NCBI GenBank assembly: GCA_032622095.1
Contig: CP136063.1
Coordinates: 87,645,980-87,709,979 of the forward strand
Source of the DNA: Siphonodentalium dalli
Lineage: Eukaryota; Mollusca; Scaphopoda; Gadilida; Siphonodentaliidae
Reading direction: 5' to 3'
DNA length: 64,000 nucleotides
The translations under genes were made by a program, and so were the position numbers. The notes beneath the pieces are model-generated. The model was given only the letters and a program-made list of their open reading frames with translations, did not search any database and had not been told where the DNA came from. Below are positions 23,439 through 36,055 of the stretch, piece after piece. How positions within the stretch are numbered: position 1 is the stretch's first letter; the number at the start of each line of letters is the position of its first letter.

Positions 23439-23882
23439 CGTAGAATTGTTATGGGAGAGGTGCAAGCCTGAATATAGTGACCTATAGCAGTCTAAATGAC
23501 AATATTCATAACTTCAGAGCTGAGAGTCAATAAATTATGGCCCAGTGGAATAAAGACTCGGGCAATATTTCCCCACAAGAGACTAAGTCACATAAACATG
23601 AAGAATTACGGATAAATCTACCTGGCACTCTGGAACTAAATTTTGTGCCTGTGAGAAAATAACTGGCTTTGTTAATGTACCAGTACGGCTGGTCATGAGG
23701 GTAAATTATAAATGGAATAATTTTCAGTATGTTTTAACTTGATCTTCAAGGTTTTCCTGATGAATAACTGCAATTGATTAGCATAATAGCATTTCGGCAT
23801 ATCATGAAATCTGTTGAGTGACATATTGTTTTATATGCGTACCAGAGAAAATACGTAGGTTCCAATGTGAGCTAACCCTTTC

Positions 23883-24099
23883 TACAGTAATGCCCTAAAT
23901 AATCGACTACTTTACCACAGCAGAATTATGGGTAATTTTTCAGGATTTAGTCAGAAATATGGCTTGTTGCCATTCATCGGAAAGATCTTAGTGAGAGCTT
24001 TCCGATGAATGGCAACAGGCCATATTTCTGACTAAATCCTGAAAAGTTACCCATAATTCTGCTGTGGTTATGGAGTCGATTATTTAGGGCATTACTTTA
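23883..24099. mobile_element. Family A MITE, full palindrome
   Basis: TA|CAGTAATGCCC; both arms intact; the right terminus is ATTACTTTA with one change. Confidence 0.9.
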
Positions 24100-24182
24100 G
24101 TTATCGCTTAGGAAATGTTCAAATAATAAGTTCAACAAACGATAAACTTATTATCTGAACATTTCCCTTCAATGAATAGGAT
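24100..24182. mobile_element. Family G fragment (central hairpin)
   Basis: GGAAATGTTCAAATAATAAG.. pairs with ..CTTATTATCTGAACATTTCC. It adjoins the A element without its outer ends. Confidence 0.6.
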
Positions 24183-24548
24183 TGCTTCTGCACTATCTGT
24201 TATCTGCCTTTATTTCCTGAACAACCCTACAGATGAATAATTGACTGTTCCCATGTATAATTTTATAACTGACTGGGGTAATCCATTTAGTAAAGAAATG
24301 GTTAACAAAGAAAAGTTTAAAATTGCATGATATTCTGACAACCTGCATCTTCATTTCACAAATAAACAATGCAAGGACCACAAAACACTGGAGTCAGCCA
24401 GACTGCCAAGATCAATAAACTGAGCAGATGTCTGGTAAAAAAAAAAAAACAGAGTTATTCCTCTTGATTAAGATTTCATCTAAAATATTGTACAGTAGCT
24501 GGCATTGGGCCATACATTTTTTCTGTGTTAAATAGGGAGCCAATTGTG

Positions 24549-25007
24549 CAAGCCTGAGTTTAGTGGGCCTGACATTTGCAGAATGAGGTCCTCAGAGGGT
24601 GAATTTAGTGACGCTGTCCCGCATGGTGGGCTAGCTTCACAAAATTCACCCTCTGGGGACCTCATTCTGCATGGCCTTATCTCTATGGGAGACATAGACT
24701 CAGATTGAAGTTCCCAAATGGTGAATATTGTGATGTACACCCATTGGAAACCTTGATTATGCAATGTGCTGTCTGCCAATTTGAGGACAGAGAAACTAAA
24801 CTAAAAAAGAAATAGAATCTATTTGAAGAAGTTTCGATAGAAATTTATAAAAAAAAGAAACTTTCCAGAGAAGATGAGGCCTGAGCAGAATGAGATCCCC
24901 CGAGTTGTGAATTTAGTGATGCTAGCCTATTATGCGGGATAGCATCACTAAATTCACCCTCTGGGGACCTCATTCTACAAATGACAGGCACACTAAACTC
25001 AGGTTTG
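24549..25007. mobile_element. Family D, long form, with perfect 8-bp target duplication
   Basis: Starts CAAGCCTGAGTTTAGTG, ends CTAAACTCAGGTTTG. CAATTGTG flanks it on both sides (24541-24548, 25008-25015). Two hairpins are separated by a ~230-bp spacer that the short form lacks. Confidence 0.92.
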
Positions 25008-25719
25008 CAATTGTGCAGGATTGCTCAGACCAGAATGCTGGTCATTATTTGCAGACATAACTACAGAGTGTGAGATAACTTTATAAATAACTGCTAAACA
25101 CAATGGAATCCACATGTATTACCTGCACCGCCTACTACACAGTGCATATCAATGAAACGTGAAAGTGGGCAGCAGATAACCATGTACCACTGACTGAGTG
25201 ACTGGATAACACACTCATTCTTGTGATATAAGAAAACATGAGATGCTTGAATCATACTAGTACTTATGAATGTCTACATTTCATCACAGACTATCCTGGC
25301 CTATCCCATGATAAGCTTTGTCAGTCAGTCAGAATGTCAATAGGCATGGGCGTAATACGTATGGGAGAAAAGGGGGTTGGGGTGTGGACATATACAAGGA
25401 GCAAGGGAATCAGACCCCATCCCTGAAAATTTGTAGAAGAAAAAAAAATGTGTTACATCAACTTACATGGGGACATATTATGGAATTATGTTTTGATAGT
25501 TTTAAAATATATCTCAAAGACAATGCATTTAGGCCTACTTAGCAATTACTCAGTAGAGAATTCAAAGCATTTTTTTAAGATTTGTGAAGATACATATCCC
25601 CTCCCATTTGCTCTGTATATACCCAAATGGAAAATCTAGGGCCAAGGACAAATTTGTAACCTTTTTTTTCTGAAAAAAGCAACCTGTTATATTTAAAATA
25701 GGAAGGTTACAACCTAGAT

Positions 25720-25935
25720 GTATGTCTTTGTTAAAGATTCCAACTGTTCCAGCTTCATGACTGAATAATTTTACTGTTCAAATTATTGACCTGATGAAGT
25801 GAAGGGGAGTGAGTGTTGGTCAACCTCATCCGACACCCTGGCTACAGCACTGTACAATACAATCATGATACACAATGGTGACAACATCCTGTTACCTTAC
25901 TAATTTCAAAATTTCAAACAATAGCATCACACCAC
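25720..25935. repeat. Local repeat unit, copy 1 of 3
   Basis: The end AACATCCTGTTACCTTACTA..TTTCAAACAATAGCA resembles 29660-29700 and, less well, ~29890-29930, with the same upstream AACTTCATG..ATTATTGRCTGGA-like words. Confidence 0.5.
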
Positions 25936-26605
25936 ATAAACTAAAATCTTCCTCTCAGCAGATTGGCATCCTCTAAGAGACAATAGGAAGTCTCTGAGAG
26001 CTAAATTAATATTTTTAAGCTAGGAAGATCAACAGATGTCCGAGAATCAGATTAGTATTTACTACAGTAATGCCCTAAATAATCGACTCCTTAACCACTG
26101 CAGAATTATGGGTAACTTTTCAGGATTTAGTCGGAAATATGGCTTGTTGCCATTCATCAGAAAGCTCTCACTGAGAGCTTTCCGATGAATGGCAACAAAC
26201 CATATTCAGACTAAATCCTGAAAAATTACCTATAATTCTGCTATGGTTAAGGAGTCGATTATTTAGGGCATTACTGTATCAATTGTATTATATGGATATA
26301 TTAGTTACTGTTAGGGAGATATATATTACTTTAATACCATGATAAAATACCTGGTTACAAAACACTATTGTAGATGTTCTAATCGCTACCACAAATAGCA
26401 TATTCATTATCTGGAACCAATTTTCTAAGTGGGAAAAATTATCTACTTTGTCCAATGCTGGATTGGTAGAAACTTACGAAAGAATAGTTCTTGTCGAAAA
26501 ATGACTTAAAATATAAGCCGAATGACACCTGATTGTTTGACGTCTTTCTTTTAATTCATTATGCAAGTTTTTTTTCCAATTTTTCATGAGAATTTCAGGC
26601 CCAAA
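25936..26605. repeat. Arm 1 of a large inverted duplication, carrying an A insertion
   Basis: ACTAAAATCTTCCTCTCAGC.. through ..CCAATTTTTCATGAGAATTT matches the reverse complement of 28560-28955. The A element at 26063-26278 and ~50 bp near 26500 are extra in this arm. Confidence 0.85.
26063..26278. mobile_element. Family A MITE with an empty-site counterpart at ~28825
   Basis: Filled site: GTATTTAC|TA..TA|TCAATTG. The inverted paralogue reads GTATTTACTATCAATTG on the minus strand with no element. This shows directly that the target is TA and is duplicated. Confidence 0.95.
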
Positions 26606-26794
26606 TTTGGCAATCTTCCTCTCAGAATTTGCAAAACTCTTCCAAGATATGATAATCTTCCTGTTAGCTGAACATGCATGCCTTATAACATGAATTCATG
26701 AAGATATATATTTTTTAGATAAAATAAAATACACTTGTTTCCGTACTTGTGCTGTAGTTTATTGCGAATAATGGACCTTGTATTGGAATATTTT

Positions 26795-27041
26795 TTATGA
26801 AATTTTGCGAAAACTCTGTGCCAATGCATTCTCTTATTTTTGTGAGTCTCCCATATGAGCCTTGCATATAATTATAAGAGAATACATTGGCCTAACAATA
26901 TTTACCTTAACATGCTAAGCCAGTGAATTCTCTTAAATATGTGAAGCTCCCTATGGGAGACTAGCATATAAAATAGAATTCACTTACACAGAATTATTAA
27001 TGCTAGAGCAGCGTAGTTAGTTCGCGTCATGAAAGGGTTAA
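26795..27041. mobile_element. Family C MITE, left end decayed
   Basis: Begins near AATTTTGCGAAAACTCTGTG, has two decayed hairpins and ends CATGAAAGGGTTAA. Confidence 0.75.
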
Positions 27042-27783
27042 CTCTTTCACCACCGAATTTACTTAAGTTAATTGGTCATGACACTGGGTTTTCAGCGTAT
27101 ATATGGACGGTATGGAAACCAATATATTGTCATGACCAATGATGATTAACCATCAATTTGCAACACCTGCCGATGGATGACGTCACTTAATTTGTGGTGA
27201 CGTCACCATGGTAACGCATGTCAGGTGTGAACAGGTGCATAAAATATGTTTGAACTCAATAAACACTGCTCCAGTTCATTTGATTTGCAATATTTCACCA
27301 CAAAAGTATGGACCAAACTCACTTTCAAATAGTTAGTCATCATTATATGCATAACATGCCGTAGTTTAAGCATATCTGGTGATTAGTAATGTTATTATCA
27401 GATCTGCCATGAGCACAATCACGAGAACAAAACCAGTACTACCCTGATATGCACAAAAATATGTTATTGGACCGAAATAGACACATCTCCCTGCATTTAG
27501 GTTCACATGTATTTACTTGTGTTATTATTCAGGAGAATTATGAGTAACTTTCCAACTACAACAACTACCAATGTCCTCATCAAGTTCCCAGAATGTGTAT
27601 GCATGTCAATGTCATGCTTATAACATGCACCCGTGGATACTATTATTTAATTGGCATCGCTGCAGTGCAGTGATTTGAGTAACATTGCAACAAAAATTAA
27701 GCTCTGCCCGCAAAGCGGGCTGCAGTGGTGAACGTAAATTACGTCGTGCCCGCTAAAGCTGGCTGTGGTGTTGAAATAGTTAC
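27038..27783. mobile_element. Possible larger TTAA element sharing the C boundary
   Basis: TTAACTCTTTCACCACCGAA at the left and TGTGGTGTTGAAATAGTTA at the right are roughly inverted repeats. The interior is unremarkable. Low confidence. Confidence 0.35.
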
Positions 27784-28451
27784 AGTAATGCCCTAATTAT
27801 ATCGACTCCCTAACCACAGCAGAATTAGTGGTAACTTTTCAGGATTTAGTCGGAAATATGGCTTATTGCCATTCATCGAAAGCTCTCGCCGCAACAAGCC
27901 CTATTTCCGACTAAATCCTGAAAAGTTACCCATAATTCTGCTGTGGTTAAAGGTACTCAACCCGATAAAACTCCTCTCAATTACTATTTCAATGGCTTCG
28001 GGGGTCAAAAATATTTGATTCGAGTCGAGGAAGTCACCCATCAAAGCTCAGATTTGTTAGATATCGATTTTAGAAATCTATTATTTTTCATTATCGGGAA
28101 TACTATCTGGCCCAGAACTCAGTCAAAATTGCGTTAAAATTACCACTTGATTTTAGAGTTATTCATCCTTGTCTGTTTGAATAGATTTGGAGTACACATC
28201 CAGAGCAGATTACGGCAGTTATCAGTACTCATCTCGAGAACATAACAAATTTGAAAAATCAATATCTAATAACTCTGAGCTTTGTTTGATGGGTTCCTCG
28301 ACTCGAATCAAATATTTTTTACCCCCAAAGCCAAAGAAATAGTAATATAGGACCCTCTGATCGGATTGTTGTTGTTGGAATCTGTTGAGATGGGGACCCT
28401 CTTTACGGGTTGAGTACCTTTAAGAAGTCGATTAATTAGAGCATTACTATA
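27781..28451. mobile_element. Family A MITE split by a B element
   Basis: TA|CAGTAATGCCC starts at 27781. The right arm stops at CTGTGGTTAA (27950) and resumes after the B insertion as GAAGTCGATTAATTAGAGCA, ending ATTACTATA. Confidence 0.9.
27947..28422. mobile_element. Family B TTAA MITE nested in A
   Basis: TTAA|AGGTACTCAACCCG..CGGGTTGAGTACCT|TTAA. The TTAA is the one present in the A arm (GGTTAAG), duplicated by insertion. Confidence 0.92.
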
Positions 28452-28559
28452 AAAGGCTATATAGCCATATGAATTATGACCTGTCTCTAAATTACATCTG
28501 ATATCTCTAAATGGTGGGTGACTCATGAAAGATATGAGGGTGGTCTAATTAGAAAGTAT

Positions 28560-28955
28560 TAGTTATAAATTTATTATTAAATTTCTCATGAAAAATTGAA
28601 AAAAACTTGAATAATGAACTAACTTTCTCTAATTGCTACAGATCCAGAGTTGGGTAAAATAGATAATTTTCCATCTTAGAAAACTGGTTCCAGATAATGA
28701 ATATGCTATTTGTGGCAGTTATTATAAAATCTACAATCTTTTTATAGCAACCAGGTAATTTTATCATGGTATATATCTCCCTAACAGTAACTAATGGACT
28801 CATATAATTCAATTGATAGTAAATACTAATCTTCTTTTCGAACATCTTTTGATACTCGTGACATAAACAATTTAATTTATCTCTTAGAGACTTTACATTG
28901 CCTTTTGTCTCATAGAGAATGCCTATCTGCTGAGAGGAAGATTTTAGTTTAAAGA
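28560..28955. repeat. Arm 2 of the inverted duplication (empty-site copy)
   Basis: Reverse complement of 25936-26605 with scattered substitutions and short indels. It lacks the A insertion. Confidence 0.85.
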
Positions 28956-29469
28956 TGGATTATCTCTATAAATAACAAATTTGAAATAGTTGCGTGTGTA
29001 TAAAATAATAAATATGAATTGAAGGACCCTGTCCAGAAAGGCTTCTATCAATTATTATTGATTTTATTTAGAATATATTATTATGAAATGAGATGATTAA
29101 TTGGGACACTTTATTGGTCTATTTTTAGAACAGACCATTCGGGCGATACCATATAGCGATAGAGAGCATTAGGCTGTTCCTATAGCTACGCACCGAATGT
29201 AAAATATCCCAGATTGATTGGTTGCATTGTTTTATTCCATAGTTATAAGCGACAATGAGTCTAGTTAATGTTTATGTGACAAAAATTACACAATAAAATT
29301 TCTGGTCTCTGCTAACAATAACCGCTATTGTTCGTTGGCTAAACAACCACACCTTTTTAGACCAGAAAATATTCGATATAAAATCAATATTAATCGATAA
29401 AAGCATTTCCGTTAAGGAATCTTCGAATCATATCTAATATTTTATACCCCGGTATTAACTATATAATAC

Positions 29470-29572
29470 ATATTTACAAAGAGATAATTCACCTTTAAGC
29501 AGAGTTAGAAGCTTCGAGCCTTTTACTATTGAAATTATCAGCTGGATCAGGAGGGGGTGTGTGGTTCTATAT

Positions 29573-29614
<42 letters not shown>

Positions 29615-29930
29615 TATATCTAACCTCTTCACCACATCACTACACATAATCGTCAGATAAATACAACATCCTATTATTTTCAAAACTTCAAACAATGGCA
29701 CGCTTTATTGACTTTATGCAGCGAAAGCTAAAGAGTTGTAACTTCATGCTTGTAATTTCCTTATTGCTGAAATTATTGGCTGGACCAAGTGTGGGAGGGA
29801 GGTGGGGTGTGGTTCAACACACATACACCCCTTGGCACATCAATATACATAAATCACCACAATATAGAGTATTCTGATGCAGCATCAATTCTATTTTAAA
29901 AGCACAAACACTTGTACGCTTTATTGACTA
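29470..29930. repeat. Two imperfect tandem units with an AT microsatellite
   Basis: ACGCTTTATTGACT occurs at ~29701 and ~29917; GAAATTATCAGCTGGATCAG (29531) and GAAATTATTGGCTGGACCAA (29768) mark equivalent positions ~237 bp apart. Confidence 0.6.
29575..29612. repeat. (AT)n microsatellite
   Basis: Nineteen uninterrupted AT units. Confidence 0.95.
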
Positions 29931-30331
29931 CACAATACAGAAGGAAGCCAGACAGTATATTCGAGACGGGATTCCAGTATGAGAAGTTTGGAGCGATTCC
30001 AGTTGAGGCTGAGTAATATCTGGTGTGACATATTGCCCGGCCCCCGTAAGCTGACCTGTCTCGAGAGAGGGTTATTACCATACGATCAATGATGCAATAT
30101 TGGCGTAACGCCAACCTCGTTCCTCATCTCTGTTATATCTGCCGATTGTCCCATGAGGGGGAAAAATGTGTCTGAGCAATATGACAATACCGAACTGTAA
30201 GTGATTAATCAAGGGGGGGATAATTTGAGAAATGATAGAGTCGATCATCTATATTATATATACTACTATGAGTAGTGACAAATATACTTCAATGACATCC
30301 ATCTCTGTGTAGAAACACATTTACCCGTGTT

Positions 30332-30490
30332 GAGGCCTGCAAATAGCGTGTCTGTCGTTTGCAGAATGAGGTCCCCAGATGGTGAATTTAGTGATGCTAA
30401 TCCGCACAGAATTCAGTGATTCTATCCCGCACTAAATTCACCCTCTGGGGACCTCAATCTGCTTAGGTATCATCTTCTGGGAAGAATCTA
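30332..30490. mobile_element. Family D fragment
   Basis: GTGTCTGTCGTTTGCAGAAT and one hairpin with a disrupted loop; no right end. Confidence 0.65.
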
Positions 30491-30657
30491 TAGTTTCAAA
30501 TTAACATAGTTTCTAGTTTTTCCTGGGTAATAAATTCTCACAGAAGTCACAAAAATCATGCAATCTCGAGCTGGGACCACCCCTACTGTGAAATAGATTA
30601 TTGAGGAACAAGTATTTTTCAAACGTTCAATGTTATAAAGTTCCCTGTCAGAACAGG

Positions 30658-31057
30658 TTAACTCTTTACCCAACAGAAGGGCCCTGTGCCAATGCATTCT
30701 CTTATATATGCGAGTCGACCATAGGTCGCCTCGCATATATAAGAGAATGCATTGGCTTAACACATTAAAAATTATAAAATTGTTAAAGAATGTAAGAAAA
30801 AATGGTAAAAAGTGTTAAAAAAAGATTTTTTTTAGGCCAATGCATTCTCTTATATATGCGAGGCGACCTATGGTCGACTCGCATATATAAGAGAATGCAT
30901 TGGCACAGGGCATAACTGTAACCATCACAATGTGGTCAAGGAGCCGGTTCCAATGATATCCATATTTGTATGGTTCTATTGAGACAGACCGAAGATATTT
31001 TAGGCTGTTGAAGCTTTATTTGGGCGTTTTTGGCCGGTTTGTTGGGTAAAGGGTTAA
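30658..31057. mobile_element. Family C2 MITE, copy 2
   Basis: TTAACTCTTTACCCAACAGA to GTTGGGTAAAGGGTTAA. Only a handful of differences from the copy at 19769 over ~400 bp, in the same orientation. Confidence 0.92.
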
Positions 31058-32561
31058 AACATAAAAAAGTTCCCAGGTTTTGAATGGGTAGAATATGATC
31101 TCCATGGGAGTAAGCAAGAGTCGAGATTCTGGCATGATCTAATCACCAATATGATCAAAAGTGATAGCTTTGTTAGCAATAAAGACCTCTCACATGATTA
31201 GTACCTAATTCAGGTGTTTTGTGAATCATGCTAATTAACTGATATTACCTGGCGTAGGTCACGAGAGCATAACATGCAGTCTAAACATATGTTTACATTT
31301 AGGGTTTGTCACTGGAGATTTGTTATCTGTTTCATGATGTCAATTGCCTCTACCTAATGTATTTATTTTATGTATTTATTTTCTGAACATTGCCTCGGCT
31401 ATGGTGAATTTTGATCAAATAATTTTCACCCCATCATTCAAAGTATCCTATCCACAACAGTCTTGTGAATGGGATCCAAATTATAAAAAGTTGAAAATAA
31501 AGTTTATTTAACAATAATGTCATTATCGATACATATATGGGCATACAGAAGCATGAGATGCTGAAAAACATTCTTGGTATAATTTCCCTTTGAGAGGAAA
31601 ATTGATATATATCCAGGGGGAGATAAAGTGAAAATTTAATATATTACGCTCCCAACAGCTTCGATAAAGTACCTGATTTGATGACAATGGACAGCAACGG
31701 TGCAATAGTACTCCCAACGGAATTGATCCAGACAGAAGGAAAATACATTAAATCAACTACAGACACCTTTAAAAGGTCCCGCCGTATCTACGAATTAAGG
31801 AAATGTAGTAAATCTCTCAGTGGAAATGAAACTACATTCTCAATATGAACTTGAGCATTTGATGACTTTCTTGTTATTGCCGCACTGTTTCTCATGAATA
31901 TATGAGAAATTTTACTGCAGAGTCCACCATGGTAGCCATGGCAGCCAATTTAAAATAATATGGTGATAAGCCCCAGACTGCCTGGTATTAGTTCGGGATC
32001 CTGGTTATTACTCAATTTTTAGCTAGACAAGCACCATTGAAAAACTCCCAAGCTGATAATTTATGAGCACAATTAGGAGTTATCTTCCTTGCAGCAGCTA
32101 TCCCATAATAGCAATAACAGTTCCATGTTGTAAATAATCCACCATCTTCTCACAAATGATCGTTGTTTGCAGCAGTTCAAATATTCAATTGAGTATATTC
32201 ATACTAAGGGTACAACTTCCATGAATTTCCTACCAAAAAAATTCAACTACACATGGTCATCAACCAACCCATCAAGAATTTCAATAGTCTTTCTGAGGCA
32301 CAATAGTCTGTATAAACTATTTTATATATGTGTATCAACCTATTTTGATTCCCAGAATGTGACAAAAGCAGTTTTATACCATAATTGCAAATGCTAGTGT
32401 GTATATAACACCAATTTTGTAAATTGGGCTTTAGGCCCAACTGTGGGTATAAAGTTCTAATGTGGGTGTAAATATTCAAACCTCATAGTAACTCGTGGTA
32501 TTTATTTATTGTGGTCTTAAAACCATAATTCCACTCAAGGTGAAAATTTGGTACTCTCAGG
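31058..32561. other. Intronic stretch without recognised features
   Basis: Only short open frames; the AT level and lack of repeated ends give nothing to name. Confidence 0.5.
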
Positions 32562-32777
32562 TACAGTAATGCCCTAAATAATCAACTCCTTGACCACAGC
32601 AGAATTATGGTAATTTTTCAGTATTTAGTCGGAAATATGGCTTGTTGCCATTCATCGGAAAGCTCTCACTGAGAGCTTTCCGATGAATGGCCACAAGCCA
32701 TATTTCCGACTAAATCCTGAAAAATTACCCATAATTCTGCTGTGGTTAAGGAGTCGATTATTTAGGGCATTACTGTA
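32562..32777. mobile_element. Family A MITE, full palindrome
   Basis: TA|CAGTAATGCCC..GGGCATTACTG|TA. One base is missing in the left arm (GAATTATGGTAATT). Confidence 0.92.
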
Positions 32778-33220
32778 CTATGGGTGTATTCAATATATTA
32801 CTAAGTTCTTAATTTGCGGCTTGAACTTATGTCTACTACGAAAATTAATTAATGGTGAAAGGATCAGTTTGAAATGAAGATTCCCCCAGCACCAAGGTTA
32901 TTATGACTAAGGCTAACAACAGGCTACAAAGAAGAATACACTGGTATGAGAATTCCACAAAATATTTCCATATCGATCAGACCACTTTCTCATAAATCTG
33001 TCAAATGCTTTCCAATCATCAAAGTAGTTTAGAAATGATAAGGCTCAAATAAGTGAAATCTAACAGCCATGATAGACAGTCATGCTAATTAGCAGCAATT
33101 TTACCCTGGCTAAAAAGCTTAAGATCCTTATAGGGGCATGCTCTACATATACATGATATAAACTTCAGTTTATAATTTTGAAGCTTCGCCCATTATAATC
33201 AGACATTGTTTGCGTCTGAT

Positions 33221-33448
33221 TTAACTCTTTCATGACGGTAGCTGTGTGGGTGTAGCATTAAAGATCCTGTGCCAGTGCATTCTCTTATATATGCTAGTCT
33301 CCCAGAGAGCCTCGCATATTTAAGAGAATGCACTGGCTTACAAGGTCAAGGTAAAATATATGGGAGATTCGCATATACCGTTATAAGAGAATGCATGGGC
33401 ACATGGTTTCTGCAAAAATTCAGAAAGCCCCAGTCATGGAAGGGTTAA
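33221..33448. mobile_element. Family C MITE with shortened second hairpin
   Basis: TTAACTCTTTCATGACG to CATGGAAGGGTTAA. The first hairpin is intact; the second lost its left arm. Confidence 0.85.
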
Positions 33449-33461
33449 GGTAAAATACAAA

Positions 33462-33550
33462 TACAGTAATGCCCTAAATAATTGACTCCTTAACCACAGC
33501 AGAATTACCAATAATTAGTTAAAGAGTCGATTATTTAGGGCATTACTGTA
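33462..33550. mobile_element. Family A MITE reduced to its outer ends
   Basis: TA|CAGTAATGCCCTAAATAAT..GATTATTTAGGGCATTACTG|TA with the middle of the palindrome deleted; a minimal 89-bp derivative. Confidence 0.88.
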
Positions 33551-33561
33551 GCAGCAATTGA

Positions 33562-33650
33562 CCAGTGCATTGTCTTATGTATGAGAGTCTCCCTAGGGAG
33601 CCTTGCATATATAAGAGAATGCACTGGCTTACAAGGTCAAGGTAAAAATT
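33562..33650. mobile_element. Family C fragment, single hairpin
   Basis: CCAGTGCATTGTCTTATGTA.. pairs with ..TATAAGAGAATGCACTGG, followed by CTTACAAGGTCAAGGTAAA. Confidence 0.75.
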
Positions 33651-33705
33651 AGTGGACAGAATTAATTATTGCCTCAGCATTTGCCTCGGTTCATCCAATA
33701 GCTAA

Positions 33706-33955
33706 TTAACCCCTCCATGACAGCAGCTTCCTGAAATTTTGCGTAAACCCTGTGCCAATGTATTCTCTTATATATGCGAGTTGCCCATAGGGCGCCCTCA
33801 CATTATATATATGGGCGACTCACATATATAAGAGAATACATTGGCCTAACAATATATACAGGTACCTTAACCTTGTAAGAAATGCATTCGCTTTAATATA
33901 TTTAAGAATGCACTTGCACAGGGTCTTTACAGCAGCTCCCATCATGAAAGTGTTC
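33706..33955. mobile_element. Family C MITE, right hairpin decayed
   Basis: TTAACCCCTCCATGACA at the left; the right end CATGAAAGTGTTCTA is mutated from TTAA. Confidence 0.8.
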
Positions 33956-34172
33956 TAGCTGGATAGATAAGGACAAATTAGACTAAGACAGAGAGCTCCA
34001 ACGTTTTTATGGACTGGCCAACAGACAGACGGAACCCATTTCTATATTCTCTCATCCAGTTATAGAAGAATACATAGGAATGATTTATTATTCATTTATG
34101 GGGTATTCAGGGGCGTTCAGGATAAATTAGCAGATGACAGTAGGACGAAAAGATAATACAAGTTCTGAAGGA

Positions 34173-34449
34173 TTAACCCTTTCAGTGCCAGGGGCCGATC
34201 TCATCGGCCCTAATTTACGGTCTGTAAAATCGGCCCTACAAAAATATTTTTTTTTTTGTTTTTTTTTTATATTTAAAAATATTTATTAAAATTGTAAAAA
34301 ATAATAACAAATGATGACAAATTTTTAAGGCCAATGCATTCTCTTATATATGCGAGGCGACCTATGGTCGACTCCCATATATAAGAGAATGCATTGGCAC
34401 AGGGTATATGGGTTGATACAAAAATCGGACCTGGCACTCAAAGGGTTAA
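34173..34449. mobile_element. Family F-ended element containing the C2 hairpin
   Basis: TTAACCCTTTCAGTGCCAGG at the left, GGCACTCAAAGGGTTAA at the right. One module hairpin (GAGGCGACCTATGGTCGACTC centre) lies inside. CCGATCTCATCGGCCC forms a small hairpin near the left end. Confidence 0.85.
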
Positions 34450-34588
34450 TACTATTAATTGTTCGAGATATTTTTTGATAATAAGTTCAACAAACGACCT
34501 ATGGTGTCGTTTGTTGAACTAATTATCTGAATATTTCCTAAAGGAACTAACTACTTGCCAATGAGTATCTAGTACAAAAGGGTAAATT
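34450..34588. mobile_element. Family G fragment, central hairpin and right end
   Basis: AATAAGTTCAACAAACGACC pairs with its inverse; followed by AATGAGTATCTAGTACAAAAG. It directly follows the F element. Confidence 0.65.
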
Positions 34589-35108
34589 AAGTAAAATCTA
34601 ACAGACATGATAGACAAGGACACAGCTCTATATAGCCTCGAACATGTCTGGCCCTCGGGTCTGGGAATTATATCAGATGAGATGACATTTGAAATTTTTA
34701 AAGTCAAATAAAAAAAGGATGATGACATTCACAAAATCAATAGAATGGTCCAGAATAATCCAGCAAACATCCAGTCTGTGGTTGAATCCAATTTGCTGCT
34801 GAATGTACTCTTACATGTACCATCTTTTATTTTATCTGGCAATTCACAGAACACATATCAGTCCCCAAGTACACAGCGATCAAAACTTTGAAGGTTTTGC
34901 ACTTTTGTATGGAAATATATTGACTGACTACATACCACTGCCAACTTGACGAATATAATATTAGCTTAATTAGGCCATCATTAACATATTTTGTGTTTCC
35001 CATCTCCCAACCCATATTTTCATATTTTTGGGGATGGATAGGTAAGCAGGTAAAATATTTAGTTTTCATGAACCAAACGTATGGAAGCATTCTTTCAGCA
35101 ATAAGCTG

Positions 35109-35345
35109 TTAACCCTTTCATGACGGCAGCTGCAATGGTGCAGCATTAAAGACACTTTGCCAGTGCATTCTCTTATATATGTGAGTCTCCCAGAGGGAGT
35201 CATGCATATATAAGAAAATGCACTGGCATACAAGATCAAGGTAAATATTGTTAGGCGCCATATGGGCGACTCGCATATATATAAGAGAATGCATTGGCAC
35301 AGGATTTTCGCAAACTTCACGAAGCTCCAGTCATGAAAGGGTTAT
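35109..35345. mobile_element. Family C MITE, second hairpin shortened
   Basis: TTAACCCTTTCATGACG to CATGAAAGGGTTAT. Confidence 0.85.
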
Positions 35346-35460
35346 TTGCCAAAGATCTTATATATAAGAATGCAGTAACTTAATAATTTAATGACTTCAC
35401 TGTTTTAATGGCATAAAAAATGTATTATTAATTGGGTTTAATTTTGGAACATCTTTCCCG

Positions 35461-35570
35461 TAGTAATGACCTAAATAATCGACTCCTTAACCACAGCAGA
35501 ATTATGGGTAATTTTTCAGGATTTAGTCGGAAATATGGCGTGTTGCCATTCATTGGAAAGCTCTCAGTGA
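35461..35570. mobile_element. Family A left arm only
   Basis: TAGTAATGACCTAAATAATC to GGAAAGCTCTCAGTGAG, then unrelated sequence; a solo arm. Confidence 0.85.
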
Positions 35571-35847
35571 GTAAACCTTACTTGATTAACATGTTGTTAT
35601 ATTGTCTCGCTCTATGTGTGACAATCAAAACAAAACACTGATATGACATAAATATGGTCGCTAACCGATGGACAGCACAGCATGAGTGAAGAGTGCCTTA
35701 GGCTGTCTGTTGAACTTATTATCCCTACAAATGAATAGGCGGGTATCCAAAGGGTGCTTTCCTGTATGTCAGCTGAACATTACTGGTATATTATCCTATC
35801 TTTTTCAGGTCAATCATCTGTATTTTTGTTGCAAAATGTATTGTAGA

Positions 35848-36055
35848 TACAGTAATGCCCTAAATAATCGACTCCTTAACCACAGCAGAATTATGGGTAA
35901 CTTTTCAGGATTTAGTCAGAAATATGGATTGTTGCCATTCATCTCAGTGAGAGCTTTCCGATGAATGGCATCAAGCCATATTTACGACTAAATCCTGAAA
36001 AATTACCCATAATTCTGCTGTGGTTAAGGAGTCGCTTATTTATGGCATTACTGTA
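35848..36055. mobile_element. Family A MITE, full palindrome
   Basis: TA|CAGTAATGCCC..GGCATTACTG|TA with a small deletion at the loop. Confidence 0.92.
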
